Shown piece by piece: positions 28,046 to 35,282 of a DNA stretch of 45,526 nucleotides. The DNA lies in NCBI GenBank assembly GCA_945862005.1, contig CAMAWQ010000004.1, positions 1 to 45,526 on the forward strand. Reading direction: 5' to 3'. The stretch is from Hylemonella gracilis (GTDB taxonomy: Bacteria > Pseudomonadota > Gammaproteobacteria > Burkholderiales > Burkholderiaceae_C). Position numbers and translations under genes: made by a program. Within the stretch, counting starts at the first letter, position 1; every line of letters starts with the position of its first letter. The notes beneath the pieces were generated by a model. That model saw only the letters and a list, made by a program, of their open reading frames with translations, had not been told where the DNA came from and ran no database searches.

Positions 28046-28759
28046 ATGGAAATCACCGGACAACAAATCATTGCAGCACCACTTCAGGACGTTTGGAATG
28101 CCCTGAACAATCCCGAAGTTTTAAAGCACTGTTTGCCAGGCTGCGAAAAGGTCGAACAGGTTTCGCCTGAAGAGTTTCACATGTTGATCAAGGCCGCTGT
28201 AGGGCCTTTGCGAGCCAGCTTCAAAGGTGTATTGCGCTTAACGGAAGCCAACCCGCCAAACGCCTGCGTGATGAATTTTGAAGGCCAAGGGGGAGCAGTG
28301 GGGTTTGCCAAAGGCTTATCCAGCGTCGAGCTCACCGCAGTAGCTGAAGGTACCCAACTGAGCTATACCGCTAAGGTCCAAATTGGCGGCAAATTGGCTC
28401 AGGTAGGTTCGCGCTTGATCGACAGCGTGGCCAAAAAAATGGCCGACGACTTTTTTAAAGTATTTAAAGAGCAACTGGCTCCTGCGCAAGCCACCGAAGC
28501 CTCCACATCAAAGGCCTTAACTGTCACGCATGGTGTGGCTCACGGCACTGAACTGGATGCCAACGCCCCTAATTTGCTGCCTGCACCCAACGCCAACTTG
28601 CCCGCGCCCACATCCGACACACCAGACCACGGCAATGAGGTGGACGACTTGCTCGGAAAGTCCAAGCTCTCCATGCCTACCGTGCCAACTTGGTGGTTGG
28701 CGCCCGCCGCCCTAATGGGTGCCCTGATTGCCATTTTGGGTTCGCGCTTTATCCACTAA
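28046..28759 (+). CDS. CoxG-like SRPBCC protein with C-terminal membrane anchor
   Basis: A 237-residue protein. Residues 1-150 match the CoxG/SRPBCC lipid-or-ligand-binding fold (MEITGQQIIAAPLQDVWNAL, then LPGCEKVEQVSPEEF and GGKLAQVGSRLIDSVAKKMADDFF). A Pro/Asn-rich linker follows, then a single transmembrane helix at about 212-232 (WWLAPAALMGALIAILGS). CoxG proteins recruit CO-dehydrogenase-type molybdenum enzymes to the membrane. A molybdenum hydroxylase is encoded at 14236-17032, 11 kb away, but none is next to this gene. The start codon immediately follows the previous stop, so translation is probably coupled. Confidence 0.85.
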   Translation: MEITGQQIIAAPLQDVWNALNNPEVLKHCLPGCEKVEQVSPEEFHMLIKAAVGPLRASFKGVLRLTEANPPNACVMNFEGQGGAVGFAKGLSSVELTAVAEGTQLSYTAKVQIGGKLAQVGSRLIDSVAKKMADDFFKVFKEQLAPAQATEASTSKALTVTHGVAHGTELDANAPNLLPAPNANLPAPTSDTPDHGNEVDDLLGKSKLSMPTVPTWWLAPAALMGALIAILGSRFIH

Positions 28760-28826
28760 AGCGGCCCGATGAACTTCGGGTAATCACGGATGAGATTGGA
28801 CACGATCTCTTAAGTTTTAGTTCTAA

Positions 28827-28855
28827 CATCCTTGAGTTGTTTGATCTCAAGGATG
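28827..28855 (+). promoter_or_regulatory. Perfect hairpin masking the Rieske alpha ribosome site
   Basis: CATCCTTGAG and CTCAAGGATG form a perfect 10-bp stem with a 9-base loop. The right arm contains AAGGA (28849-28853), the best Shine-Dalgarno for the GTG at 28858. As RNA it would hide the ribosome site; as DNA it could be an operator. No T-run follows, so it is not a typical terminator. Confidence 0.55.
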
Positions 28856-28857
28856 CT

Positions 28858-30201
28858 GTGAATTTTTCAGAACTTAACCAACTCATCGTTGACCGGCCAG
28901 AGACCGGTGAATTCTCTGTGCATCGGGACCTATTTAGAGACCCCGAAATTTTTGAGCTGGAGATGAAGCATGTGTTTGAAGGCACTTGGGTCTTCATTGG
29001 CTTGGGCTCTCAAATTGCTAAACCGCACGACTACTTAACCACCTGGGTCGGCAGGCAACCCATTTTGGTAATGCGCGATGCCAGCGGTAGAGCCGGTGCT
29101 TTTTTAAACACCTGCCGACACCGTGGTGCGGTAGTAAGCCACCTGATGCATGGCAATGCCAAGTACCACGTGTGCTCGTACCACGGCTGGGCTTACGACT
29201 CAGCGGGCCGCAACGTGGACATCAAAGACCAAAAAGATGCAGGCTACCCCGAAGCTTTTGAAAAGCAAGACCACGGTTTAATGCCGGTTGCTCGGTTTGC
29301 CGAATACCGTGGCTTTATGTTTGCCAGTCTCAATGCCGATGTGCCCGACTTGGAAATGCACTTAGGGGCTACCAAAACATTTTTAGATTTGATTGTGGAT
29401 CAAAGCCCTCAAGGTATTGAGCTGATTCCTGGCAGCTCCAGCTACACCTTCAAGGCCAACTGGAAGCTCCAAATTGAAAACTGCTTGGATGTGTACCACC
29501 TCACCTCTACCCACCCCAGCTTTATGAAGATTGTGGAGCGCCGAAATTCTGGCGACTCTAAGCACGCCTTAAAAGCTCTGGACTTTGAAGCCTACCGTTT
29601 GCCCGGCGTGGAGCGGGGCAGCTTTACGTTTGCCAATGGGCACGCAGCCGTGTGGGGGGCCAACCCCAAGCCCGATGTGAGGCCCCTGTTTGAACGTGTA
29701 GATGAACTGACACAACGCGTGGGGCAAATGCGCGCCAAGTGGATGCTGTCTATGCGTAACCTCACGCTCTACCCCAATGTGCAGTTTGCCGAAAACGCCT
29801 CATTGCAATTGCGCATCATCCGTCCGATTTCGGTCAACAAAACCGAAATGAAAATTTACTGTATGGCCCCTGTGGGCGAATCGGCCCAAGCGCGTGAACA
29901 CCGCCTGCGCCAGTATGAAGACTTCTTTAACGCCACGGGCCTGGCCACACCCGATGACACCACAGCCTACGAAGACTGCCAAACCGGCTACCAAGCCTAC
30001 AACGTAGACTGGCAACAAGGCTACGAACGGGGCTCTAACCAACTTCAGTTCAGCGCCAACGCCTATGCCAAAGAACTGGGCATTGAGGTGGAGTCGTGTA
30101 TTGCCGGGCCCTTTGATATTCAGGATGAAACGGTGTTTCGCGCGGGCTACCGCGAATGGCTTGCATTGATGAAACGCGGCATGGCCAAGGGGGGCGCATG
30201 A
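28858..30201 (+). CDS. Rieske aromatic ring-hydroxylating dioxygenase alpha subunit, BenA/AntA-like
   Basis: The catalytic subunit of a two-component-type ring hydroxylase, 447 residues from the proposed GTG start. The Rieske [2Fe-2S] ligands are C86, H88, C106 and H109 with the standard 17-residue spacing. The mononuclear iron site has D211, H214 and H219 in ENCLDVYHLTSTH. Stretches such as DPEIFELEMKHVFEGTW, DAGYPEAF and GSSSYTFKANWKLQIEN resemble benzoate/anthranilate 1,2-dioxygenases. No ATG lies between the CoxG stop and the conserved N-terminus, and the GTG places about 10 residues before it, as in BenA. An ATG at 28690 would overlap CoxG by 70 bases. No reductase or diol dehydrogenase gene is present. 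Confidence 0.88.
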   Translation: MNFSELNQLIVDRPETGEFSVHRDLFRDPEIFELEMKHVFEGTWVFIGLGSQIAKPHDYLTTWVGRQPILVMRDASGRAGAFLNTCRHRGAVVSHLMHGNAKYHVCSYHGWAYDSAGRNVDIKDQKDAGYPEAFEKQDHGLMPVARFAEYRGFMFASLNADVPDLEMHLGATKTFLDLIVDQSPQGIELIPGSSSYTFKANWKLQIENCLDVYHLTSTHPSFMKIVERRNSGDSKHALKALDFEAYRLPGVERGSFTFANGHAAVWGANPKPDVRPLFERVDELTQRVGQMRAKWMLSMRNLTLYPNVQFAENASLQLRIIRPISVNKTEMKIYCMAPVGESAQAREHRLRQYEDFFNATGLATPDDTTAYEDCQTGYQAYNVDWQQGYERGSNQLQFSANAYAKELGIEVESCIAGPFDIQDETVFRAGYREWLALMKRGMAKGGA

Positions 30202-30722
30202 ACCCCATTCACCTCAACGATGTGACCAACCTGCTGCACCAAGAGGCTCACTACCTCGACACCCAGCAATGGGACCCTTGGCTGAATTTGTTTTTAGAAG
30301 AGGCTGAATATTGGGTTCCTGCTTGGAAGTCTGAGCACGAGACCACATCCAACCCCAAAGCAGAGCTCTCTTTGATTTACTACGCCACGCGCGCGGGGCT
30401 TGAGGATCGGGTTTGGCGCGTGCGCTCTGGACGTTCGGTGGCGTCTAAGCCGCTGCCACGCACACAACATAACGTGAACAACGTGATGTTAGGAAGTGAG
30501 CAGGCCACAGACAGAGTGCAAGAGGGAGTAGTGGTGGGGGTCAAAGTGCTGTGCAATTGGACCGTGCATCAATTTCGCACCAAGCCACAAGAAGTGGAAG
30601 TGCTGTTTGGTCGCTGCGAATACGACATCGTGCAGCACGTCACCGGCTTGCGAATTCAGCGTAAAAAAGTGATTTTACTCAACGACTACCTACCCGCCAT
30701 GTTGGACTTTTACAGCCTGTAA
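30198..30722 (+). CDS. Rieske ring-hydroxylating dioxygenase beta subunit, BenB-like
   Basis: The small structural subunit that forms the hexameric oxygenase with the alpha subunit, 174 residues. The NTF2-like fold is indicated by LLHQEAHYLDTQQWDPWLNLF, then EEAEYWVPAW and RVWRVRSGRSVASKPLPRTQHNVNNV, typical of BenB/XylY-type subunits. The C-terminal KKVILLNDYLPAMLDFYSL also fits. The ATG overlaps the alpha stop by four bases, so the two are probably made in matched amounts. The next gene starts 11 bases on. Confidence 0.92.
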   Translation: MNPIHLNDVTNLLHQEAHYLDTQQWDPWLNLFLEEAEYWVPAWKSEHETTSNPKAELSLIYYATRAGLEDRVWRVRSGRSVASKPLPRTQHNVNNVMLGSEQATDRVQEGVVVGVKVLCNWTVHQFRTKPQEVEVLFGRCEYDIVQHVTGLRIQRKKVILLNDYLPAMLDFYSL

Positions 30723-30733
30723 GCCCGAGACAC

Positions 30734-31678
30734 ATGAACAGTACTAAAACTATTCTGGTCGTGGGTTGTGGTGCCATTGGTGGTATCTACGCCGCCCATT
30801 TGGCACAAGTGGCCAACGTCATCGGTTTGGACGCCAATGCTGAACATGTGAACGCCATACGCACTCATGGACTTAAGCTGACCGGGCGCAGCGACATCAC
30901 CAGCCATTTTGATGTTCACACCGACCCTGCAGCATTGACCCAAAAGCCTGTGGATGCGGTGTTGATTTTGGTGAAGTCTCAAATCACAGCCTTAGCCGTC
31001 AAGCCACTTTTGCCCCACTTACAAGGCAACCCCGTATTGGTGACCCTGCAAAACGGCATGGGCAATGTGGAGGTGCTGAGTGATCTGTGTGAGTTGGATA
31101 TCACCCAAGGCATTTCACTTGAAGCGGGTCGCTTTACACAACCCGGGGTGATTGAGCACTTCATTCACGGAGAGGACTCCTGGATGGGACCTGTGCGCGG
31201 TTCATTGGATCGCATGGCGTGGCTGGGGGAACTGATGAATGCATCTGGCATGCCCACTAAGGTTGCGCAAGACCCCAGAGGGGCCATATGGTCTAAATTT
31301 ATTTTCAATTGTGTGATGAACCCCATTGGGGCTTTGGTTTTGGGACAAAACAAAGCCCGCTATGAGGTGCCCGAGGTGGCTGAGCTCATAGACCAGATGT
31401 TTGCAGAGTGCGCCCAAGTGGCTCAAGCCCAAGGCATCACTCTGATGTTTGACCCGATGCACATCGTCAAAAAAACCAGATCGGGCGAAATGGCCTTGAC
31501 CAAGCATGCTGGCTCTATGTCATTAGATGTTGCCGCCAAACGAGAGACCGAAATTGAGGCCCTAACGGGCTATATGGTGCGCAAAGCCCATAGCCTAGGG
31601 CTGAAGGTCCCTGTGACCGAGACCGTGTACCGACTGGCCAAAGGCGTGGACTACGCCGCTCGGCTGAACCCCTCATAA
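30734..31678 (+). CDS. Ketopantoate reductase-family (PanE/ApbA-like) dehydrogenase
   Basis: A 314-residue NADP-type dehydrogenase. The N-terminal dinucleotide motif is VVGCGAIGGIYAAHLAQ. The middle contains LVKSQITALAVKPL and LQNGMGNVEVL, and the C-terminal domain has SKFIFNCVMNPIGALVLG with GSMSLDVAAKRETEIEALTGYMV, matching 2-dehydropantoate 2-reductase proteins. Members found in catabolic operons often act on other 2-oxo or 2-hydroxy acids, so pantoate synthesis is not assumed. Its location after the Rieske genes suggests reduction or oxidation of a pathway intermediate. Confidence 0.82.
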   Translation: MNSTKTILVVGCGAIGGIYAAHLAQVANVIGLDANAEHVNAIRTHGLKLTGRSDITSHFDVHTDPAALTQKPVDAVLILVKSQITALAVKPLLPHLQGNPVLVTLQNGMGNVEVLSDLCELDITQGISLEAGRFTQPGVIEHFIHGEDSWMGPVRGSLDRMAWLGELMNASGMPTKVAQDPRGAIWSKFIFNCVMNPIGALVLGQNKARYEVPEVAELIDQMFAECAQVAQAQGITLMFDPMHIVKKTRSGEMALTKHAGSMSLDVAAKRETEIEALTGYMVRKAHSLGLKVPVTETVYRLAKGVDYAARLNPS

Positions 31679-31700
31679 CCATTTAACCAAGGAGACCCCC

Positions 31701-32708
31701 ATGAAAATGAGTCAAAGACTATTGCGTTATCTACCAAGAAACTTCGGCGCCGCTCTGGGTGTGGGGCTTGTAGCCTCGCTGCTCAGCTACGGTGCTGGGG
31801 CTCAAGAAGCGCCCTACCCTGTTAAGCCCATCCGCATCATTGTGGGTTATTCCGCTGGGGGGGGTAACGACATCATTGCCCGAGTGGTGGCGACCAAAAT
31901 GGCCGAAGGTTTAGGCCAACCCGTGGTGATTGAGAACAAACCCGGCGCTCAATCCATCATTGCGGCGGAATATGTTGCCAAATCAGCACCCGATGGTTAC
32001 ACCATTCTTATGGGACCTAGTGGCCCCATGACCATGAACCCCGCCACCTACGACAAACTGCCCTACTCCCCCACCAGAGACTTTGTGCCGATTGGCATGA
32101 TTTGCTCGTTCCCCCTGATTTTGGGCGTTTCTTCTAACTCGCCCTTTAAAACGGTAAAAGACCTGATTCAATTCGCCAAGGCCAACCCCACCAAGGTGAA
32201 TTACGCATCCAGTGCAGCGCCGTTTCAAATGGCCTCTGAACTGTTCAATCAAAAATCAGGCACCACCTTTGCACACATTCCCTACAAGGGCAGTGGCGAC
32301 TCCGTAGCTGCCGTCATGAGCGGGCAAATCACCATGACCATCTCTGATCCGGCGCCTATCGTGGGTCAAATCAAGGGCGGCACGATTCGCCCATTGGCCG
32401 TGACCAGCGCCCAAAGACACCCCCAGTTTCCCGACGTCCCCACCTTGATGGAATCTGGTTTGCCCGATTTAGAAGTGGGCATTTGGACCGGCTTGGTGGC
32501 TCCAGCGGCTACACCCATGCCCATCGTGCGTCGTTTGCAACAAGAGCTGGCCAAAGCCGTTAGATCGCCGGAAATCAGAGAACGCTTTGCACAAATGACC
32601 TTAGACCCTGTGGGCAACACTTCAGAAGAGTTTGCCAAGATCATTGCGGCTGACATTCAGCGCTGGACCGCAGTGGCCAAGGCCGCCAATATCAGGTCGA
32701 ATCCATAA
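31701..32708 (+). CDS. Bug-family (TctC-like) periplasmic solute-binding protein
   Basis: The last gene of the plus operon, 335 residues, with AAGGAG 6 bases before the ATG. The Sec signal is FGAALGVGLVASLLSYGAGAQ, and the mature ligand loop is YPVKPIRIIVGYSAGGGNDIIARVV. The following IENKPGAQSIIAAEYVAKSAPDGYT and C-terminal TGLVAPAATPMPIVRRLQQE are family typical. It is the fifth Bug gene in the catabolic region. It ends four bases from the convergent azlD gene, with no clear terminator between. Confidence 0.93.
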   Translation: MKMSQRLLRYLPRNFGAALGVGLVASLLSYGAGAQEAPYPVKPIRIIVGYSAGGGNDIIARVVATKMAEGLGQPVVIENKPGAQSIIAAEYVAKSAPDGYTILMGPSGPMTMNPATYDKLPYSPTRDFVPIGMICSFPLILGVSSNSPFKTVKDLIQFAKANPTKVNYASSAAPFQMASELFNQKSGTTFAHIPYKGSGDSVAAVMSGQITMTISDPAPIVGQIKGGTIRPLAVTSAQRHPQFPDVPTLMESGLPDLEVGIWTGLVAPAATPMPIVRRLQQELAKAVRSPEIRERFAQMTLDPVGNTSEEFAKIIAADIQRWTAVAKAANIRSNP

Positions 32709-32712
32709 ATTT

Positions 32713-33057
32713 TTAATTGACCATGTAACCGTAGGTGACCATGAGCATGGTGCCTGTACACAAGGCAGGCACCATGCGTTTTTGTGGGTGCGACACCATC
32801 ACGCCCACACTGAGCGCACACAGCAACAACCGCACCCACACCGGCACGGTGGCCAACAAGCCAATGGGCATGAGCACCATACGTACGGTGAGTGCGGCCA
32901 CCATGGCATAAGTCACGGCAGAAAGCCACTTGAACACTTCGCTGTTTTGATCGATTTGGCCGGACAACTTCACCCCCAGCGCGCGACACGCATAAGTGCC
33001 GAGGCATGCCGCACTCAGCGCCAACCACACACCCCACCCGTTGTCAGCAATGCTCAT
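32713..33057 (-). CDS. azlD: AzlD-family branched-chain amino acid exporter subunit
   Basis: A 114-residue membrane protein with about four hydrophobic segments (for example VWLALSAACLGTYACRALG and LLATVPVWVRLLLCALSVGVM), the size and hydropathy of AzlD. AzlD works with AzlC to export branched-chain amino acids or related compounds. Its ATG directly follows the azlC stop codon, so the pair is co-translated. It faces the last Bug gene convergently. Confidence 0.85.
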   Translation of the reverse strand: MSIADNGWGVWLALSAACLGTYACRALGVKLSGQIDQNSEVFKWLSAVTYAMVAALTVRMVLMPIGLLATVPVWVRLLLCALSVGVMVSHPQKRMVPALCTGTMLMVTYGYMVN

Positions 33058-33804
33058 TTAGCCAGGTCCCAACTTGCCGCGCAACCACAAGCGGTCAAGG
33101 ACATAGGCCAATGTGCCCGCCACCAAGCCGGTGGTCAGCAAGCTGCTGTCAGCGTCCCATTGATAAAAAATGGGACCCAGTACACAACCGAATAACACCG
33201 CCAAACGATTGCACCAAGGCTTTACCTCAGTAAACGTTAGTAAAAAGAACAGCGGGTTGATGAAAATCAGCCCAAGGGTGATGTACAAGGGCACCCAACC
33301 CGCCACAAAATAGCCCAATACCGTACCTGGCATGGCAATGAGCCAGCAAGGCAAACCCAAGCCAACGAAATACGCCAACCTAAAACGCGGCGACATGCGT
33401 GGAAAGTCGCGCATGGATAGAGCCCAAGCGGTCATGGCCAGCAAGTGCACCCAAAGGTACAAGCCCAGATGGCGGTCTCGCCGGTGCATTTGGGGAAAGA
33501 GCGTGACCACCATGGTCACAAACCTGGTGGAAGTGAGCGTGACGGCAAATGCGATGGCCACCAGAGATGAGCCAGAGATCAGCATCTCAAGTAACACCAC
33601 TTGCCCGGGCAGCGCAAACATCATCAGGCTGGTGGTGCCCGTGACCCAAGCATCAAACCCATTGGTTTGACCCATAGCGCCAAAGCCCACCATGCCTGCA
33701 AACAGCACGAAAGCGGGCGCTCCTAAGGAATGCCTCAGCCCTTGCCAGAAGGCTTGGCGGCGGTTGCCAAACCGGATGCTGGGAGTTGGTGGTGTTGAAG
33801 CCAC
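33058..33804 (-). CDS. azlC: AzlC-family branched-chain amino acid exporter subunit
   Basis: A 248-residue membrane protein with AzlC signatures such as the hydrophobic GAPAFVLFAGMVGFGAMGQTNGF, then LPGQVVLLEMLISGSSLVAIAFAVTLTSTRF in the conserved core and RDRHLGLYLWVHLLAMTAWAL. The start at 33804 is GTG (reading GTG GCT TCA); no convincing ribosome site precedes it, so the exact start is uncertain. It lies 14 bases after the GST gene, with azlD directly behind. Confidence 0.86.
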   Translation of the reverse strand: MASTPPTPSIRFGNRRQAFWQGLRHSLGAPAFVLFAGMVGFGAMGQTNGFDAWVTGTTSLMMFALPGQVVLLEMLISGSSLVAIAFAVTLTSTRFVTMVVTLFPQMHRRDRHLGLYLWVHLLAMTAWALSMRDFPRMSPRFRLAYFVGLGLPCWLIAMPGTVLGYFVAGWVPLYITLGLIFINPLFFLLTFTEVKPWCNRLAVLFGCVLGPIFYQWDADSSLLTTGLVAGTLAYVLDRLWLRGKLGPG

Positions 33805-33818
33805 GCTTTATGCTGGGC

Positions 33819-34445
33819 TTATTTCAAGGCCACCTGCAGGCCACGTTGTACGGCAGGCCTTGACAGCATCAAGTCATACCAACGTTTGACGTTGGGGAAA
33901 TCATTCAGATCCACTTGATGGCGGGGGTGGCGCCACACCCAACCCAAAATGGCAAAGTCTGCAATAGACAATTCATTCGCAAAAAACTCATGAGTGGCTA
34001 AGCGCTCGTTCATGACCTTGTAAAGCCTGCGGTTTTCTGCCATGTAGCGCTTGAGTCCGTAGCGCTGGTCGTCTTCGTTGGTCAAGCCTAAAAAGTGATG
34101 CACTTGACCAGGAATGGGCCCAAAGCCACCCATTTGGAACATGAGCCACTCGTAAACCGGTATGCGGCGCACCGGGTCTTGAGGTAAAAACTTGCCGGTC
34201 TTTTCAGCCAAGTACAACAAAATGGCACCCGACTCAAACACGCTCACCGAGGTGTGTGCTGGGCCATCAGGATCGATGATGGCCGGGATTTTGTTGTTGG
34301 GGCTGATTTTTAAAAAGTCGGGTTGAAACTGATCGTCTCTGGTGATGTTGACCACATGCACTTCATAGGCCAAGCCCATTTCTTCAAGTGCCACCGAAAT
34401 TTTTCGGCCGTTAGGAGTGTCAAATGCGTAGAGTTGTATGGTCAT
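33819..34445 (-). CDS. Glutathione S-transferase, Nu-class/YfcG-like
   Basis: A 208-residue cytosolic GST. The N-terminal thioredoxin fold has YAFDTPNGRKISVALEEMGL, the TPNGRK stretch typical of YfcG/YghU-type Nu-class enzymes, followed by PNNKIPAIIDPDGP with the cis-proline and ESGAILLYLAEKTG for glutathione binding. The C-terminal helical domain contains LSIADFAILGWVWRHPRH. Nu-class members often act as disulfide reductases. It begins the GST-azlC-azlD run. Confidence 0.88.
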   Translation of the reverse strand: MTIQLYAFDTPNGRKISVALEEMGLAYEVHVVNITRDDQFQPDFLKISPNNKIPAIIDPDGPAHTSVSVFESGAILLYLAEKTGKFLPQDPVRRIPVYEWLMFQMGGFGPIPGQVHHFLGLTNEDDQRYGLKRYMAENRRLYKVMNERLATHEFFANELSIADFAILGWVWRHPRHQVDLNDFPNVKRWYDLMLSRPAVQRGLQVALK

Positions 34446-34484
34446 AGGTATTAAGTATAGGACCAGGCATACAACGGATACGCC

Positions 34485-35192
34485 TCAAGGCGCAGCGGCA
34501 TACACACATCTAAATCCGATGTAGACCGCATAAAAATGAGCAGGTTTCCAAGCCTCAATATCGGCTTTCATTTGATAGGGCGGATACCACCAAGAGCCGC
34601 CCAGAGTTCTTCGTTCATCACCGCGTGCATCTGCTGACCATTCCCAAACATTGGCGCCCATGTCATGTAGGCCATTGACCCCTGCCCGCGTTTCATGAAC
34701 AGGTGCGGCTCGGGGCCAGGGGTCAGGGTCAGTGGTGTTGGCGCCTTTTGGAAGGTCGCCGGTAGACCAAGGATAAGTTTTACCCCTGATCCAAGGCTTG
34801 GGTGGATCTTGCCTAAGCTCTGTAAACCCGGCACGCTGCCATTCCAAGGCTGTGGGCAGTCGCCCGCCTGCCCATTGGCAATAAGCCTGAGCTTCTGCAT
34901 GGTTAAGATGCACCGCGGGCAAGTTAACACTAGTGGGTTCAACCCCATCCGGTTTTTGCCACGTCCAACCCGGCCGCCTTTGCCACCCCCCCACAAACTC
35001 AAAACCACCACCCTCTTGTTCGGCACGCGTCTTGATGCCGGTGGCTTGCGCATAGGCTTTAAATTGGCCGATAGTGACTTCGGTTTTGTCTATTTGCAGA
35101 CCGCCTAGGTTGTGCAAGACCACGCGCTCACCCACTTGAGCCTGTGCAATAGATCCAAAAAATAAACAACAGCAAAGAAACTTGAACTTCAT
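34485..35192 (-). CDS. Secreted SUMF1/EgtB/PvdO-domain protein
   Basis: A 235-residue protein with a Sec signal (FKFLCCCLFFGSIAQAQ) and a formylglycine-generating-enzyme-like domain. Visible elements are DKTEVTIGQFKAYAQ, PAVHLNHAEAQAYCQWAGGRLPTALEWQRAG, VHETRAGVNGLHDMGANVWEWSADA, LGGSWWYPP and the terminal IGFRCVY. True formylglycine-generating enzymes need a pair of active-site cysteines; near the C-terminus only one is seen, so sulfatase activation is not assumed. The ATG at 35192 is chosen over a GTG at 35201. No sulfatase gene is nearby. Confidence 0.82.
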   Translation of the reverse strand: MKFKFLCCCLFFGSIAQAQVGERVVLHNLGGLQIDKTEVTIGQFKAYAQATGIKTRAEQEGGGFEFVGGWQRRPGWTWQKPDGVEPTSVNLPAVHLNHAEAQAYCQWAGGRLPTALEWQRAGFTELRQDPPKPWIRGKTYPWSTGDLPKGANTTDPDPWPRAAPVHETRAGVNGLHDMGANVWEWSADARGDERRTLGGSWWYPPYQMKADIEAWKPAHFYAVYIGFRCVYAAAP

Positions 35193-35282
35193 AGCAGTCA
35201 CCCATACAACATATTCAACGTATTGGACCCATAAGACCTCACCAAGTCCCCTCAGCTCCCATCACTCAGTCCGCAGAACAGT

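Noticed and set aside
28690-28857. ATG start for the Rieske alpha subunit at 28690
   Set aside because: It would overlap CoxG by 70 bases and add 56 residues with no family similarity; the GTG at 28858 fits the BenA-type N-terminus.
14236-32708. Interpretation of the catabolic region as a mobile island
   Set aside because: No integrase, transposase, tRNA or flanking direct repeats were seen, and no abrupt composition change was evident by eye.
34481-34492. CGCCT-CA-AGGCG dyad at the end of the SUMF1-domain gene
   Set aside because: The loop is only two bases and no T-run follows, so it is not credible as a terminator.
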